DNA from: Macrophomina tecta
Taxonomy: Eukaryota > Ascomycota > Dothideomycetes > Botryosphaeriales > Botryosphaeriaceae
Assembly (NCBI GenBank): GCA_024180945.1
Contig: JAKSGN010000033.1
Coordinates: 2,170,001 to 2,234,000, forward strand
Length of the DNA stretch: 64,000 nt
Direction: 5' to 3'
Below the pieces are notes generated by a model. It saw only the letters and a program-made list of their open reading frames with translations, did not search any database and was not told the origin of the DNA. Positions 24,749 to 36,756 of this stretch are shown piece by piece. Positions within the stretch are counted from its first letter, which is position 1; each line of letters opens with the position of its first letter. The translations under genes and the position numbers were made by a program.

Positions 24749-25186
24749 TATAATAAGTAGGCCTCTACTTCTAAGAATCTAAATACTAAAGAGAGAGAAA
24801 ATCTATTAAGAGGGTTTTTCTTAAGTAGGTATAAGAAGAGGGTAAAAGCAAGTTAAATATATAATAAGACTAAGTACTTATATATAAAGGCTATATTACT
24901 AATAGAGTCTAAATTCTATTATTAAAGTTAAATATAAAGGTTAAAGCTATCTAAGAAGTATGGTTTATATATAAGTAGGAAAGTATATATAATCTAGTAG
25001 TACTATTATAAGCCTAGCTCTAGAGGGCTCGAGGTAAGCCGTTATAAGCCCGGCTTATAAGGGCTCGGTGGGTCCGTCCTTAGGTACTTACGTGCTGAGC
25101 CACGTGATCCCCTCTTTTCTTTAGAATTCCCCGTAGAACGTCCTTTCCTTCCTTATTCCCTATACTGTGGAGGCTGCGCCATAACA
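24749..25186 (-). repeat. GypA1 5' LTR; outer 160 bp nearly RIP-free
   Basis: 438 bp. From about 25025 to 25186 CpA and TpG reappear (for example GTGCTGAGCCACGTGATC), unlike the inner part. Confidence 0.85.
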
Positions 25187-25191
25187 TTAGA

Positions 25192-25326
25192 CTTTTAAGC
25201 TAACTATTTCTTATATATACCTAGAATCCCCCACCAGGACACACCCTTACTAGGTGTCGGCCATAGGCCCGCCTTTAATAGTCACTGACTCTAAAAGGAC
25301 GCTAAACTAAATAAACGAACAAATAA
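25192..25326. other. 3' flank of the GH72-like gene
   Basis: Short unique stretch between the GypA1 target duplication and the GH72 stop codon; likely 3'-UTR. No feature seen. Confidence 0.4.
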
Positions 25327-27475
25327 TTAGTTTTGAGCCTTTGTTGTTATCGGATCATTCCGCATCTGACCGCGTACCTGTGTATCCGGCATCTCAACCG
25401 GCACCTGCGTATTCGGCATCTCGTTCACACATCTCATTTCCGATCCATCACCCAGTTCTACTGGTTCTGTCGCACTCATCTGGAGGGGAAGCGATGTCGC
25501 TGTATCCGCCAACTCCTCACGTCTCGTTTCAATGGCGTCCAGTTCGGGCTTTTGATAGCCTCTGGCCTCATGCTCATTAGGTTGTCGTGACGCTTGTTCC
25601 CGCTTCTGTTTGATTTCTCGGAGAACGAGGAGCGCGCAGATTAGGAGAGCCACGACACCCAGAGAGACCCCAACACCGATACCAACTTTTGTATTACTAT
25701 CGCTGCCGTTGGAATAGTTGTCGGCTGTACTTGCTACCACCGCGGTTCCAGTGGGCGCTGGTGGTGTGGTTGTTATTGATCCCGTTCCAGCGCGGCCGGC
25801 CTGTGCTAGGAGCACTAGGCAGTCGCTTCCAAGAGACCCCGGTGTATGTATTATGGCAGTGCCATTGAAATCGCAGGCGGCGCTGTCTTTGTTTTGGGAG
25901 AGGAAGTATTGGTTGTATATCCACGAGATGATATGTGTCTTATTGCAGTTGCTGTGCGATTTAGCAATGTAGGTATATGCAAAGCTATGGATCCTTACCT
26001 GAAGATACCGTATTCACCGGTTATGCCATTGCTTGCGACCCCAGCACACAAATCCGCATCCGCGGAGCATATTGAGCCAGTGAGGTTTACGTACGCCTTG
26101 TAGGTTTCAACGTCGGTAAGTTCAGGCCCGGCAACGCAGGATAATGACTCGGCCATGCAGTCGCAAAGCCGTCGGTGAGGCGTTGGAGGAAGGCTGGTAG
26201 TGAGAGACCATGACTCAGCCGGCGTGGGGCAGACTGGCGTCGCAGTCGCTGCCGGAGTGTAATCCTTTGCGTCCGTTAAAGTTGGAGTATAAGCAGCCAA
26301 CACGGATCTAGCTGAAGAGAAGGCGTCAAGCGCCTGCACAAGAAGGCCATTCACGTTGACTAATCCTAAGAACATATAAGCTAGCCATCTCGAGTTATCG
26401 AGGCTGTTCGTACCGTAAGCCCACACCTGCGCAATATACTGGTACAGTATTCCTCCGGACCATATGACCGAGTCCTTAGAATCGTAGAGGGCTCGTACTT
26501 CAGGATAGGTGCTTGAGATTGGAACAGACCCCAACTCGTAAATAATTATTGGGATATTCAAATGATCCAAATCGCTGCTTGCGTTTTGGAACCCTTGTTC
26601 TCCTGTTATGTTGTAAAACGTGAAAAAGGCCGGTGCGAAGAAGCCCAGGAAATCAACTGTTTGGTTACCGTCGCCACAGCTGAGATAATCGGCGACGTCT
26701 GCGAAGAGATAATGATCGTAGCCATGTACGTAACCGATTGGAATCTTCCTAGCTAGGATTCAGCAATTAGTGGAATCGCTGGAGGATTAAAAGTCACCTA
26801 TAGCATTTCTCATGAATGTAGGCCTTTATATCCCGAACAGCAGCCTTGGCCTGGGGTAGCAAATCGATAGTGGTATCATTCAAACCCTGCAGGATGATGA
26901 AACCTAGGACGTTTATATACTTGCTCATTTCGTCAACTCTGTCTGTAAAAGAGGTATAGAAATCAACATCCCATCTCGGATTGCGATCGACAGAGAGGTA
27001 GTCGACTGTATCGGTGTTAGAAAGGCCTACAAGGACGTAGATTCCGGCATCTTGGAGTTGCTGCATGCAGTCGGAGTGGTCTACGGTAGGGTCGATCCCA
27101 TAGACTCGGATAAGGTTGATGCCAAGCTCCTGAAAGTATGGGATATCCCCTGATCAGGTCAACTTCACTGCTGTTCTAATTTAAATGTGTTCGACTTACG
27201 TGCGCATGTCGTTCCGTCTTGTAACATATCATAGGCAACGTCTCCAGTCGCCGTACCAGTGCTCATGGTGGAGTAATGGAGGCCGCGGACACTGAATTGG
27301 GTGCCATTCTCGTAGAAGAAATAGGATCCCTGACGCGATCAGAGCCCCGACTCTGGGAAGGAGATGTGTGAATTACTTTGACAATAATCGGCTCAGAACC
27401 GCCAAGAACAGAGACAAATAGGGCCATAAAGGCCACCAAAAGTGCGACCCGCATGCAGAATAAGAGACCCTTCAT
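25327..27475 (-). CDS. GH72 beta-1,3-glucanosyltransferase-like protein with X8 domain and TM tail; acid/base Glu missing
   Basis: Five exons (27475-27377, 27329-27200, 27149-26798, 26748-25999, 25951-25327) with 46-50 bp introns give 651 residues without frame damage. A signal peptide starts MKGLLFCMRVALLVAFM. The GH72 fold (about 28-345) includes ENGTQFSVRGLHYSTMSTGT, RDIPYFQELGINLIRVYGID and the nucleophile region IIIYELGS (Glu265). The canonical GNE acid/base motif after VLGF is replaced (residues 163-165 are LQG), so the acid/base Glu is Gly165. The X8/CBM43 domain (about 365-472) keeps eight cysteines (367, 389, 391, 398, 421, 428, 446, 470). Instead of a GPI signal there is a TM helix (about 533-554) and a 97-residue tail with a repeated EMPxTQV. 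Normal GH72 proteins elongate cell-wall glucan; this one may bind glucan or sense the wall (inference). Confidence 0.88.
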
Positions 27476-27608
27476 TTGACCGTCGGTGGTCAACATGAAG
27501 CGTGACGAACGTGGTAGCTCGTTGAGATGAAGACAACGATTCGCCTGGGAGGGGATGCAAAGAGGTGAATATGAGAAGGCTATTTACACATTTGCAGAGT
27601 GGTCCGTC

Positions 27609-27614
27609 TTTATA
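27609..27614 (-). promoter_or_regulatory. TATA box of the GH72-like gene
   Basis: TATAAA on the minus strand, 134 bases upstream of the ATG at 27475. Confidence 0.5.
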
Positions 27615-27619
27615 CATGC

Positions 27620-28627
27620 CGCACGGTCGTCAACGATTGGCGCCAATTGCGGAGCATGACCTCTGGCGCAAGGATACGCCTTTCCGGGTGAGGCTGAGGT
27701 CAAAACGGCCAATGGGAGCGTCAGATTTCACCGCGCTAAGTCTAATATAGAACCGACGTTTTGCCGGTGGCCCTCATCTTGACCGCAGTCCCAGCTCGCC
27801 CACGTCGCCTCCGCTCCAGACCTTCGGCCCTCCGCTTCGGCTCGAGTGGCTTGGCGGTAAGCTACCTCAGGCTTCGCCGGCGATCACATGTCAGACGGCG
27901 GTAGACTTGGACATGCGCACGGATCGCTTGAATTGGTCAAGGCGCCGCGATCTAAAAATGGTGCGGGAAGAAGCCACTCGACAGTCGTCAGAAATTAGAC
28001 GACGGGAGACGACAGCACAGGCAGCAATTGTTGCCTAGACGCGGACGAAAGGAGATCGGACATGTTGCAACAGTTCTGGCTCACTGCCGGGGCAAGTAGT
28101 CGGGTCAAACGCGCATACATTTTAGCGCTGAGGGGCTTTGTGCTCCATCCAGTCTCCCCTACCAGTGGTTAACGGTGAGCGATCTGTTGTGTATGAGAAG
28201 GTATGGACGACCAGATGCGGCGCTAGCTCAGCTGAGGGGACGCAGCATTTCCGTATGGGATAGTTCGCGGTAACATAAACCGGTGTACAAAAGAGGAAAG
28301 TGGCGGGAAGGTTCACAGAAGGCCCCCGAACGCTCCTCTTATCACACGTCAGCAACGCCCTTAGCTCGCCGCATACAACTGCCGCCCTCGTGTATATAGA
28401 GGATATGTAGTCCCTCTGGATCTATTGAGTCCTCTACGTTTACGTTCTTTTCTTTTATTTCTTGCGTTTCGTCCAACTTCCTCGAGTCGTACTTTCATTT
28501 CCACTTGGATTTTAGATCGTTAGGTGGGGGAAAGGGGATAGTTTCTCTGTATACAGCGTGCTGGGCCTCGAATGAACTGGGATCCCAATGTAGATTAGCG
28601 TATATTAGCGTTCCTTGTCCCTATGGC
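27620..28627. other. Unique intergenic DNA with an orphan plus-strand core promoter
   Basis: Not RIP-mutated. No convincing gene. TATATA at 28393-28398 is followed by a pyrimidine-rich stretch (28435-28500) typical of fungal start regions, ending at the GypA2 insertion. It may have been the promoter of the broken ABC transporter now at 36225, displaced by the element (inference). Confidence 0.4.
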
Positions 28628-28632
28628 CTGCG

Positions 28633-29110
28633 TGTTACGGCACAGCCTTCACAGGGTTAGGAAACTGCAGAGTAGGAAGGCAAGCGGGAAGCGCAGCTAC
28701 GGTATAGAAAGGACCTATAACGGAACACGTGGCTCACGTAACGCCAAGAGATTAATCTATTTAATCTCACATGCCTTAGGCATTAACGGATAGATTAACT
28801 AGATTAAAGACACTATTAATCTATTAGTACCCTAACCCCTACCTAGATTAGGAATAGATTAATACTAGATTATAGACCTTTTCTACTAGTATATAAACTA
28901 TACTCTTTAGATAGCTTTAACCTTTATAGTTAACTTTAATAATAATTTATATATTATTAGTAATACGGCCTTTGTATATAAGTACTTAGTCTTATTACGT
29001 ATTTAACTTACTCTTACCCTCTTCTTATACCTACTTAAGAAAAACCCTCTTAATAGATTTTCTTTCTCTTTAGTATTTAGATTCTTAGAGGTAGAGGCCC
29101 GCTTATTATA
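28633..29110 (+). repeat. GypA2 5' LTR
   Basis: 478 bp. The left 150-200 bp keep CpA and TpG; the rest is RIP-mutated. TATATAAA lies about 37 bp before ATAGTTAA (28926-28933), which matches the complement of the primer site at 29111. Confidence 0.92.
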
Positions 29111-29122
29111 CTTTAACTACTA
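29111..29122 (+). other. GypA2 primer-binding site, self-priming type
   Basis: CTTTAACTAC directly follows the LTR. In the un-RIPed 3' LTR the predicted transcript start reads GTGGTCAA (36035-36042). RIP of its complement TTGACCAC would give TTAACTAC, as seen here. Confidence 0.5.
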
Positions 29123-29389
29123 TTCTTATAAGGAGAGAAAGGCTCTAAGATTAAGCCTTATTAGATAAGATATTACCTTCTAACGAGTTTAGAAAATAGT
29201 AATAGCACTAGAATCTTAGATAGAGGTCGACCCGGCCGAGGATTAGATTTAGAATATCTAAGGGCTAGCTTAGCCTATATAGTAAATAAAGCCTACTAGA
29301 GCTAAGCTCCTATAGCTTATTAAGGAGCTAAAGGCTTAAAATACTTAACTATTTAAGTATACGATAAAGCGGAGTACTACTAAGGTTAA

Positions 29390-32300
29390 AGTAGCGATAC
29401 CTAAGAAGTTTAATAAGAATAAAAAGAAGCTCTAATTCTTTCTACTCTAGATATAACGCTACCTCTAGTTTAATTAGGCGTAATTTAATAGTAATACTAA
29501 GAAAGTACTCTTTATATTAACTTACCTTAGAGGGACGGTAGAGATATAAATAAAACTATATCTTCGTAACTACTTAGCTAACGAATACTCTCTCGAGAAG
29601 AGACGAGAAAAGACTAAGAAAATCTTTAATATATATATAGAATTTATAAATAACCTTAGGGCTACTTTTAATAATTAAAACGAAGTTCGTAAAGCCTCTA
29701 ACGATATTATAATTATTAAATAACTAAGATCTATAGCTATCTATATAACTAAGTTTTAATAGCTTATAGCCTATCTTAAATAGTTAGATAAGACTTTCCG
29801 CGACCTCTTCTATAAAGGCCTAAAGAAGAAAGTTAAGAAGAATATAATTATTTATAAATATTTATTTATCTTCTAGAAGATAGTAGACCTTACATCCTAA
29901 ATTAACGGTTATATATATAAATAGAAGATAGGTTCTCGATAAGCTAATACTTTAAAGCCTCGCTATAAGAGAATAACCCTCGAAGATAAAGACGCTATAG
30001 CCCTTAATACGGCTAACTAATAGAATTCTAAGAAGAGTAATAATAATAGTTAAAATAATAATAAGAAGCCTAAAGAACCTAATCTAAACTAAATAAATAA
30101 ATAAAAATAGCGCTATAAAAATTAACTCTATATTATCTATAGTAGTAATAAGTATTTCTCTTCTAAATATCCGTAAAACCCTCGTAATAAGAAAGATAGA
30201 AAGTAAACCTTAAGCGCTTAGCGTAAAGTATTAGTTATATCCCGCTAAGATAACTATAATATACTATACTAGATAGCCTACTATAACGATAACTACTAGA
30301 TATATTAAAGTAGTAAAGATATATCGGGATAGTACTCCTATAAACCTTAATAATTCGATATAATAACTAGAAATAAAAAAGTTATTAAGACTAATAATAT
30401 TATTAATAGCTTCCCTTTAGACGAGGAGCTCGTAAATAGTAAAACTAAAGAACTATATAACTTAATAAATAGTAAGGTAGAAGCTATACTAAATTCTATA
30501 ACCTTTCTAAAACTTAAGTGCCTTATAGCTAAGTATAGAATTAGTATAGAAATAATAGATAAGAATAATTAACTTACCTAGATAATCTAAATTTTCTACG
30601 AGAGAGGGTTAGCCCTTATAATACTATAGATATAGCGCTAAGAGACCCTCTAGAAAACCTAAATTAAGTAAGATAAAAAAAAGTACGAACTTATTATTAT
30701 AAAGAAAACCGTACTTATAACGCTTTATTATTAAGAAATAACTACTTAATAGTAAGTAGACTATAATAGCCTATAAGAAATAGCTAGAGTACTCTACTTG
30801 TATAAAACTGTAATAATCTAGAATCGTATCTTATACTAGATATTTAAAGAAACCTTATAGTTTTCTACTTTTTACTACTAGGTACGCGATAATAAGATCT
30901 ACTAACGCCGATAATAAAAATTAAATAAGTAGATAAATTAGAAATAAGCCTATATCTATTCTAGTAAATAGAAAGACTATATCTATAGTAAAGTCTATAG
31001 CTATTTAAAGCTAAAAAACTAGATAGCTCTATAGTATTAGAACTAATCTAGGGGCTATAGTCTAGGTCTCTTTATATAGTATTACGTATATCGAATGCGG
31101 AAATTCTTACCGGACTAAATCTTTAGAAATAATTTAAAATAAAAGGAATACTTAATAAAGTACCTATTAGAATACTAATCGATATAAAATTAAGCGGAAA
31201 CTTTATATATAATAAGTTTATAGAATAATATAAGATTTTATACTAAAAGAAGAAAGACCTATATCCGCTTAGTAAATTTAATAGAAAAAGCTTAGTCTAC
31301 GAAGAAGGCTAGATAAAAATAGAAATAAAAAAAGTAATTCTCTAAATTAAGAACTATTAGAAGTAGATCTCTCTTAATATCTAACGTATTTCCGGGTATA
31401 ATATTATTTTAGATATATTTTAGATTTAAATATAGAAACCTATCTTCGACTTTAGTAAAGAAGACGAAATCGTTTTCTAAGAAAAAATTAATAATCTTCT
31501 ATAAAAGTTTAGTTTATACGTAGAAAACGAGTTAATAAATACTCTATAGCGACTCTTATCTACTATAAATTAGAAAGTAGCTAGCGTAAAGCCTAAGAGT
31601 AATAGTTATATAAGTAACTCTAATAATAGTATAAGTTAGAACTAGAACTATAACGTAAAAGATAAAGCCTTTTAGTAAAATATAACTCTACCGTAGAAAT
31701 AAGCCCTACTAAGCGAAATAATACCCTTAAATTATTAGAAGAAATATAAGACTTAGATAATAGTATAAGACCTAATAACGATAGTATTAATAGTAATCTT
31801 AAGAAAGGCCTAAGATAGAACTAGAACTATAGCGTATAAGATACCGCCTCTTTAGTAAAATATAGTATCTTAAGCGGAGTAAGCTCTACTAAGTTAAGTA
31901 TTTCTAAAAATTAAGTATAATACTTATTACGAAAGACTACACGGAGAAGGTATAAGACTAAAAATAAGACTTTATAAAAGTAATTAATAGCTCTAAAATC
32001 TCTAGTAGACGTCTAGATAATATTAAAAGAGGTATTTAAATATATATAACGCCGAGGATAATAGGTCTATCTTATATATATTAAACCCTTACCGGCGGTA
32101 TAATAGAGAGCACTAGCTAGGGCCTAATAAAAAAGACTAAGAAATAAGAACTATCTAACTTCTATTAGAAAAGATAATTCTATAAGAATTAAGAGAGAAT
32201 AATATAGTAGTTTAGAGATATAGTAGTAACTATAAAAAATATCTCTAATTCTAAAAATAGAAATAGTATCTAAAGAGTATTAGAACTTAGTTACTATTTA

Positions 32301-35180
32301 CTAAGAAAGAGAAAAGAGAGACTTATTTAAGTATTAACTATAAAACTATAAAATTTCGCTTAAGCTAGAAATAAAACCAGCTTATAAGCCTATTTATTTC
32401 TTATTAAAGAAGAAAATAGAGGCTTTAAAAAATATATTAAAAAGAATCTTAAATAAGAATATATTTAGCTATTAATATTATTAGCTAGATATTTAATTCT
32501 CTTTATTTCTAAGAAGAATAGTAAGTTATACCTTTATATTAACTATTAATAGCTTAATAATATTATAATTAAGAACCGTTACCCGCTTTTATATATTAAT
32601 AAGCTCTAGAATAAGTTAGGAAATATAAAGTACTTTATAAAACTAGACCTTAGGAATGGATATTACCTAGTTAGAATTAAAGAAGGGAAAGAATAAAAGA
32701 TAGCCTTTAAAATAAGACTAGAACTCTATAAGTATATAGTAATACTATTTAGGCTTATAAATATATTAGTAACCTTTTAGTCGCTTATTAATAATACGCT
32801 ATATAAATACTTAGATATATTCTATCTATCTTATCTTAATAATATTCTTATCTTCTTAGAAATACTTAAGGAATATAAGAAGTATATTAAAAAAGTCTTA
32901 GAAATTCTCTAAACTAAGAACCTAACTATCACACCTAATAAGTATAAGTAGTATGTATAAAGAATAGAATTCTTAGGCTTTATTATTACCCCTAGATATA
33001 TCGGTATAAACGACTCGAAACTAGACTTTATTAGAGAATAGCTAGTACTAAAAATAATTAAGAAAGTATAGTTCTTTCTTAGATTTATAAACTTCTATAG
33101 AAAGTTTATCTAAAACTACTTAAAGATTATAAAATCTTTAACGCGACTTATTTAAAAGAAGTATAGCTTTTAATAAAAAGATAATTAGTAGTAAACCTTT
33201 AATTCGCTAAAAAGAATATTTTACAAAGTATCTATTTTAGAAATATATAATTCTAATAAACTAATTAAAGTAGAAACTAATACGTTAGAATTCGCCCTAG
33301 AAGTATATCTTAGCTAGCCTAATAATAAAGATAGATAGTATCTAATTATATTTTACTTAAGAAAGTTTATCTTAATAGAGCTTAACTATAATACTTATAA
33401 TAAGGAGCTCTTAGCTATTATCTTAGTATTTAAGTACTAGAGATACTACCTAGAAAAAGCCGACTAATAGATAATAGTATATTATAACTATTAGAATCTT
33501 ACGTACTTTACTATAACTAAGAAGCTAAACTAACGGTAGATTTACTAGTTATAAGAATTAGTATTCTATAACTTTAAGATTATATATAAAAAAGGTATAG
33601 ATAATACCACCGCTAACGCGCTTAGTAGAAGAGTAGACTATATAAAAGAAAGAATTAAGCTGTAACCTATAATATTATAGTAAATAAGTAATAGATTACT
33701 TATTCTTACTAGATAGTCTTTTCTAATACTTTATATCGAGTTAAACCTATAATATTAGAAGATTTAAGAAGTATATACTTAAAACTTCTTCGTATAGAAA
33801 CTTTTAACACTTAAGAACGACCTATATATTACTTAAGATAGAGAAGAAACGCTTCTTTTTAAAAAATTAATCTATATTCTAATAAGACTATAAAAAGTAC
33901 TTATTAAGAATATATATATAGTATCTATATATAGATATTAGGGTATTAATAAAATAACTAAGAGAATTACGTAAAACTTCTACTTTTCGAAATTATAAAA
34001 AATAATCTAGTGTATAGTTTCGTAATATAACCTTTATATTTAAAGTAAAGCTATAATATATACTTTATACGAATAACTATAACCCCTAGAAGTTCTAAAA
34101 TAACTATAGTAATAGATTACTCTAGACTTTATTATAAAACTACCTAGGTCTAGGAATCTAATTATAAAAGTTAAGTACGACTTAATTCTAGTCTTTATTA
34201 ATAGACTTATAAAGTATATACTCTTTTTACCCTACCTAGAGGTATTAAATATAGAATAGCTAGCCTATATATTTCTTTAATATATCTTCGCGGATCGTAG
34301 AATGCTAAAAGTACTAGTCTTAAATAGAAATAAGCTAATAAGATCGAAATTTTAGTAAATACTTACGCGCTAACTTAGAGTAAAGAATAAACTCTCTATA
34401 ATAGTATACGCGTTAATTAACGGCTAGATAAAATAGATAAACTATACTCTTAAATAATATCTCTACTATTATATTAACTATCTATAGAATAACTAGGTTA
34501 TATAGCTATCTATAGTATAATTTACCTATAATAGCGCTAAATAAGAGTTAACTAACGTATCTCTATTTTTTACTAACTATAGGTTTAAACTAGATATATA
34601 TAAAGAAGCTATTTTAAGTAGAAAATTAGCCTAGAAAGGCGTTCTTAAGACTAAGTAGCTAAGAGAATTATATAAAGCTATTAGTCTCGACCTTAAATAT
34701 ATACGAATTATAATATTTAAATACTATAATAGATAGTACTAGGCGGTACTAAATCTTAAAAGAGGGAATAAAGTATACCTTCTTACGAAAAATATTAAAT
34801 TAAAATAACTAAGCAATAAATTAGATTTTAAGAAAATTAGTTTATTCGAAATTATAGAAAAACTTAAAGAAGTTACGTATTAACTTAAATTATTTAATAT
34901 ACGAATAAACTCTATCTTTTACGTAGTATTACTCGAGCTAGTACTAGAAAATGCCACTATTCTAGAAACTTAAAAAGAGATTATAGTAGAAAACCCTAAC
35001 GCTAAAGAAATCTAGTACCTAGTTAAAAAGATTCTAGACTATAAGTAGTTTAGACGTTAGCTTAAATATCTCGTTAAATAGAAAGAATATAGGAACAAAA
35101 ATAACTAATAAATATCTAAGAATAATATGTATCTAGATCTTATTATAGAATTTTATCGCTAGAATCCTAACCTTCTATAA
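29390..35180 (+). pseudogene. GypA2 gag-pol with zinc knuckle and chromodomain, RIP-destroyed
   Basis: Gag at about 29390-29900. The zinc knuckle at 30129-30172 reads YIIYSSNKYFSSKY, i.e. CX2CX4HX4C with every Cys and the His turned to Tyr by RIP. The protease reads LIDIKLSGNFI near 31180 (usual LIDTGASGNFI). RT starts near 32480 and reaches YLNNILIF at 32833-32856. The integrase (about 34300-34900) contains KQYLYYYINY. The chromodomain-like end (about 34988-35170) contains FRRQLKYLVK. The preserved integrase makes this the better GypA reference. Confidence 0.8.
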
Positions 35181-35741
35181 AAATAGGGTCGTTCTAGAAG
35201 AACGAATCTATCTATAACGCTCGTCTAAGAACCTAAGCTAACGCTTTAAATAATAAGCCTTAGAACGAGCCTTTAAATAACGCTTCTAGATTAATATCTT
35301 CTTTAAAAGAATCTACTCTTCTAATTCTTATACCTTCTCTAACTATCGCTTAAGATTATCTATCTTAGAATAAATCTTACTTCCTAGAAACGGTTAGCTA
35401 AAAACATCGGCTAAAGAGGATATATATAATTATACTACGTAACTACTAAATCGCACCTTCAGTTCTTCTAGATATAGTAGCTACACCGACTAAAATCTAG
35501 GCTTATAAAGTACTATACCTTCGCTAACCGATAAGCGCTATAGAAAGTAGGTATCCTATAAGATTTCTGCGTAACCAAATCCGTAAGATAATAATAATAA
35601 GAAGTAGAGAAAGTAGAAGCCCTACCTATAATAAGTAAAAGATAAAGAAACGCGTAGAAATAATATAAGGGCTACTCTAGAAACTTATACCTACTAATAT
35701 AAAAGAATCTTCGGGCCGAAGATCCTTAAAGAGGGGGATAG

Positions 35742-36219
35742 TATTATAGTATAGCCTTTATAGGGTTAGGAAACTATAGAGTAGAAAAGTAAGCAGAAAG
35801 TATAGCTATAGTATAGAAAAAACCTATAACAAAATATATAGCTTACGTAACGCTAAGAGATTAATCTATTTAATCTTACACGCCTTAGGTATTAACAGAT
35901 AGATTAACTAGATTAAAGGTACTATTAATCTATTAGTACCCTAACCCCTACCTAGATTAGGAATAGATTAATACTAGATTATAGACCTTTCCTACTAGTA
36001 TATAAACTATACTCTTTAGATAGCTTTAACCTTCGTGGTCAACTTTAATAACAATTCGTATATTATTAGTAACACGGCCTTCGCATACAAGTGCTCAGTC
36101 TCATCACGTGTTCGACTTGCTCTCACCCTCTTCTTGTACCCACTCAAGGAAAACCCCCTCGACAGGTTTTCTCCCTCTTTGGTGTTTGGATCCTTAGAGG
36201 CAGAGGCCCGCTCGTTACA
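35742..36219 (+). repeat. GypA2 3' LTR; right end un-RIPed
   Basis: 478 bp. It is preceded by the purine tract AGAGGGGGATAG. From about 36040 on, CpA and TpG are normal, whereas the left half shows CpA loss. TATATAAA at 35999-36006. Confidence 0.92.
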
Positions 36220-36224
36220 CTGCG

Positions 36225-36756
36225 GAGGCCGACGGGGTGTACACATCATCATCACCATCATCGGCCACCGGCAAGAACCCTTTCGAGGCCGAGCCTGGCG
36301 CGTCTCTGGACCCCAATGGCCCCAACTTTAACTCCTGCGCCTGGGCCAAGGCCCTGCTCCCCCTACGTTCCAGCGACCCGGAGAGATTCCCTGAAAGGAC
36401 TGCTGATGTTGCGTATAAGAGTCTTAACGTCTATGGATATGAAACAGAACGAACTACTAGAAGAGCGTGGGGAACGTAATCTTTAAGTCTGTGGGAATTG
36501 CACGGAAGATCATGGGTAGGGAATAAAGCAGGATTAACATTCTCCACGACTTCGAAGGCTTTGTCGAGGCGGGCGAGAGGCTGGTCGTCCTGGGGCCTCC
36601 TGGCTCGGGCTGCTCGACCTTGTTGAAGACTATTTCCGGGGAGACTTACGGATTTAACATTGACCCAAGCTTATACATTAACTGCTAATGCATTAGCGCG
36701 CACGACATGCACAACTATTTCCGTGGTGAGGCGAGCTATAGGGGCGCCCAGAGCTT
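36225..36756 (+). pseudogene. PDR-type ABC (ABCG) transporter fragment, broken
   Basis: The N-terminal half of a fungal pleiotropic-drug-resistance transporter. The first frame reads SLDPNGPNFNSCAWAKALL and SDPERFPERTADVAYKSLNV, conserved before nucleotide-binding domain 1. A frameshift near 36470 moves to a frame with [32 protein letters not shown], Walker [14 protein letters not shown] and MHNYFRGEA. Two stops (after GRE and after YINC) are TAA where CAA is expected, the change RIP makes. The rest of NBD1, both membrane domains and NBD2 are absent. It abuts the GypA2 target duplication, so the insertion separated it from its 5' end. Confidence 0.85.

Larger units (their letters stand above)
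9978..25186 (-). mobile_element. GypA1: Ty3/gypsy chromovirus relic, invaded by two later insertions
   Basis: LTRs at 9978-10416 (3') and 24749-25186 (5') are bounded by the 5-bp duplication TTAGA (9973-9977 and 25187-25191). The internal sequence is collinear on the minus strand with GypA2: 24748-24072 matches 29111-29790, 15809-15686 matches 29789-29912, and 14894 leftwards matches 29912 onward. This locates two insertions exactly: a GypB solo LTR and a full GypB element. About 1.35 kb of the integrase end is missing near 10417-10850 compared with GypA2. Confidence 0.9.
28633..36219 (+). mobile_element. GypA2: complete Ty3/gypsy chromovirus relic
   Basis: LTRs 28633-29110 and 35742-36219 (both 478 bp) and the 5-bp duplication CTGCG (28628-28632 and 36220-36224) define a 7587-bp element. 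It starts TGTTACGGCACAG and ends CTCGTTACA with both outer ends un-RIPed, so the original TG...CA termini are visible. Gag, zinc knuckle, protease, RT, integrase and chromodomain lie in Ty3/gypsy order. Confidence 0.94.

Noticed and set aside
1949..25191. CRISPR-like or satellite array suggested by many repeated TAGTA/CTATA words
   Set aside because: No regular spacing; the words result from RIP converting CpA and TpG to TpA, and the long repeats are LTRs.
25333..25972. Plus-strand open frames opposite the GH72 C-terminus
   Set aside because: Antisense shadows of the GH72 last exon; they lack motifs and conflict with a well-supported spliced gene.
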